Positions 5,763 to 6,503 of a DNA stretch of 6,503 bases are shown here, one piece after another. Position 1 is the first letter of the stretch, and every line of letters begins with the position of its first letter. Below the pieces are notes generated by a model. It was not told the DNA's origin. It did not search any database and saw only the letters and a list, made by a program, of their open reading frames with translations. The position numbers and the translations under genes are program-made. This DNA comes from Chloroflexota bacterium. Lineage in GTDB: Bacteria > Chloroflexota > Anaerolineae > Anaerolineales > Villigracilaceae. The stretch covers positions 1 through 6,503 of the forward strand of contig JAMDBC010000119.1 in the NCBI GenBank assembly GCA_023484185.1, given 5' to 3'.

Positions 5763-5820
5763 TTCTCCCTCCTCGCTTCACACCCAATTCACAGCCCAAA
5801 TCTATACTTCCGTTCATAAT
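5763..5820. repeat. 58-bp direct repeat, copy 2 (upstream edge of cassette 2)
   Basis: The second copy of 5054-5111 (54 of 58 identical). It lies directly upstream of the ribosome site of the small membrane protein gene at 5838, so the repeat may originally have been the leader region of that gene, duplicated when the gene pair was inserted. The remaining 100 nt to the DUF2442 start are not repeated. Confidence 0.93.
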
Positions 5821-5826
5821 TCACAA

Positions 5827-5832
5827 AAGGAG
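5827..5832 (+). promoter_or_regulatory. Ribosome binding site of the small membrane protein
   Basis: AAGGAG, 5 nt before the ATG at 5838. It selects the ATG over the GTG at 5832, which overlaps the site. Confidence 0.7.
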
Positions 5833-5837
5833 TGAAA

Positions 5838-6098
5838 ATGAACGAAAAAATTTGGTTACGAATCTTGGCCGCTCTAGTGTTGATCGCCGCGATTGCAGGC
5901 ATCGCCTTCTTCGCTTATCAGGCTGGCGTCGTGCACGGCTCGCCGGTCACGGTTCAGGCCCCGGCGGGGCAGTCTGCGCCCGCGCCGTATCCGTATTATG
6001 GGATGCCTTTTGGTTACGGAATGCACGGAGCTTTCTTCCCATTTTGGGGCTTTGGCTGCTTTGCTGACGGCTTTCTGTCTTCCATTCCTGTTAGTTAA
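5838..6098 (+). CDS. Small membrane protein with PYPYYG segment, C-terminus probably frameshifted
   Basis: An 86-residue frame of unknown function. A basic start (MNEKIWLR) leads into a TM helix (about 9-29), then AYQAGVVHG, a Pro/Ala linker (QAPAGQSAPAPYPYYG, 41-56) and a Gly/Phe-rich stretch ending in FFPFWGFGCF. It resembles small proteins I associate with Chloroflexota in which a second hydrophobic helix follows the GC dipeptide; that memory is not a search result. Here the frame instead ends in the polar ADGFLSSIPVS, while the +1 frame from about 6061 encodes LLTAFCLPFLLVKIFSDK, a convincing second helix. One extra T in the TTT run at 6060-6062 would explain this. The corrected protein would have about 132 residues ending at 6237. 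The gene has a good ribosome site and lies directly after copy 2 of the 58-bp repeat. Confidence 0.62.
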   Translation: MNEKIWLRILAALVLIAAIAGIAFFAYQAGVVHGSPVTVQAPAGQSAPAPYPYYGMPFGYGMHGAFFPFWGFGCFADGFLSSIPVS

Positions 6099-6237
6099 AA
6101 TCTTTTCTGATAAGCCAACAGAACACAAGCCTCTCAAACCGGCCGAGCCACGCGCCAGCACACAAGATATCCGCGCATTACCACCAATTAACTTGATTCC
6201 AAATCCTACCAAAAAATATGGTGAATGGGGTTTTTAG
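6063..6237 (+). pseudogene. Displaced C-terminal part of the small membrane protein
   Basis: In the +1 frame relative to the ATG at 5838, this stretch encodes a hydrophobic helix (LTAFCLPFLLVKIF) followed by a basic, Pro-rich tail (KPTEHKPLKPAEPRA) and ends in GEWGF and a TAG at 6235-6237. It has no start of its own in a sensible place. Read together with the upstream frame it gives a two-helix protein with a polar tail. Confidence 0.5.
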
Positions 6238-6383
6238 GTTAGATGTTAGTTGTTTCAGTGTAAAAGTCGCAGCACACGTGCGTACAGTTGAGCAGACAGA
6301 CAGAAACAATTGTTATAAATCTAACTTACTTGCTATAAGGAGTTGTTTGGTCTTGCTGTTATTCTGGATTCCCATTCTCAGCA

Positions 6384-6399
6384 GTTTTCATTTCACTTC
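6384..6399 (+). repeat. 16-bp inverted repeat, left arm
   Basis: GTTTTCATTTCACTTC, the exact reverse complement of 6488-6503. The arms are separated by 88 nt. The match stops on the inner side (6400 against 6487) and cannot be followed on the outer side because the window ends. Confidence 0.85.
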
Positions 6400-6487
6400 G
6401 TCAGTTTATTGCCTCAATTGATAACTTGTTGTGTATATCTAGGTTCATCATCAAAATCTCAAGAACTTGTCTCCTAAAGAGGATTTA

Positions 6488-6503
6488 GAAGTGAAATGAA
6501 AAC
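6488..6503 (-). repeat. 16-bp inverted repeat, right arm, ending at the last base of the window
   Basis: GAAGTGAAATGAAAAC, a perfect inverted copy of 6384-6399. Because the arm ends at the window end, the full repeat may be longer. It may be a terminal inverted repeat of a small element or a fold-back artefact at a contig end. Confidence 0.85.

Larger units (their letters stand above)
6238..6503. other. AT-rich right end without a recognisable gene
   Basis: No credible coding region on either strand; the short frames here have no family signal and no convincing ribosome site with an ATG. The stretch is clearly richer in A and T than ffh or the left operon. The only structure seen is the inverted repeat at 6384-6399 and 6488-6503. 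Confidence 0.55.

Noticed and set aside
6218..6421. 67-codon plus-strand frame near the right end
   Set aside because: No ribosome site, no family resemblance, and it overlaps the corrected end of the small membrane protein; treated as chance in AT-rich sequence.
1..6503. CRISPR array, tRNA or rRNA genes
   Set aside because: No regularly spaced short repeats and no recognisable cloverleaf or ribosomal RNA sequence on either strand.

Overview
The window looks like bacterial chromosome, probably Chloroflexota and perhaps Anaerolineae. That placement is inferred from the overall style of the proteins (an SppA-like protease, a DUF4350-like protein with a Pro/Thr tail, a small TM-plus-PYPYYG protein) and not from a marker phylogeny. 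It begins with ordinary housekeeping sequence and ends in a small accessory patch.

Left part (1-2643, minus strand): a tight three-gene operon reads leftward. It runs from an SppA-like membrane serine protease to a membrane-anchored DUF4350-like protein and then to a dienelactone-hydrolase-family enzyme that is cut by the window edge. The gaps are 9 and 15 nt, each gene has a good Shine-Dalgarno sequence, and a near-consensus promoter precedes the protease.

Centre (2644-4220): a compact divergent promoter region contains a 17-bp element repeated exactly 40 bp apart. It is followed by ffh, the complete GTPase subunit of the signal recognition particle. Divergent transcription of an envelope protease and the SRP GTPase puts two protein-export or membrane-quality functions side by side.

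Right part (4221-6237): two unrelated two-gene toxin-antitoxin-like cassettes face each other. Cassette 1 (plus strand, small acidic antitoxin-like protein plus RelE/ParE-like toxin) is bracketed by a 126-bp direct repeat that is a second, still in-frame copy of the 3' end of ffh. Cassette 2 (minus strand, DUF2442 plus DUF4160) is bracketed by a different 58-bp direct repeat. In both, the stop codon of the second gene lies within 2-8 nt of a repeat copy. This shared layout (repeat, leader, gene pair, repeat) is the most notable thing in the window. It suggests the pairs were inserted by a mechanism that duplicates or brings along flanking sequence, with no recombinase gene visible here.

Two genes appear broken by one extra base: the DUF4160 gene near its 5' end and a small membrane protein gene after cassette 2. 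The last ~265 nt are AT-rich and gene-free, and hold a perfect 16-bp inverted repeat whose outer arm ends at the last base of the window. Sequencing or assembly error has to be considered for all of these.
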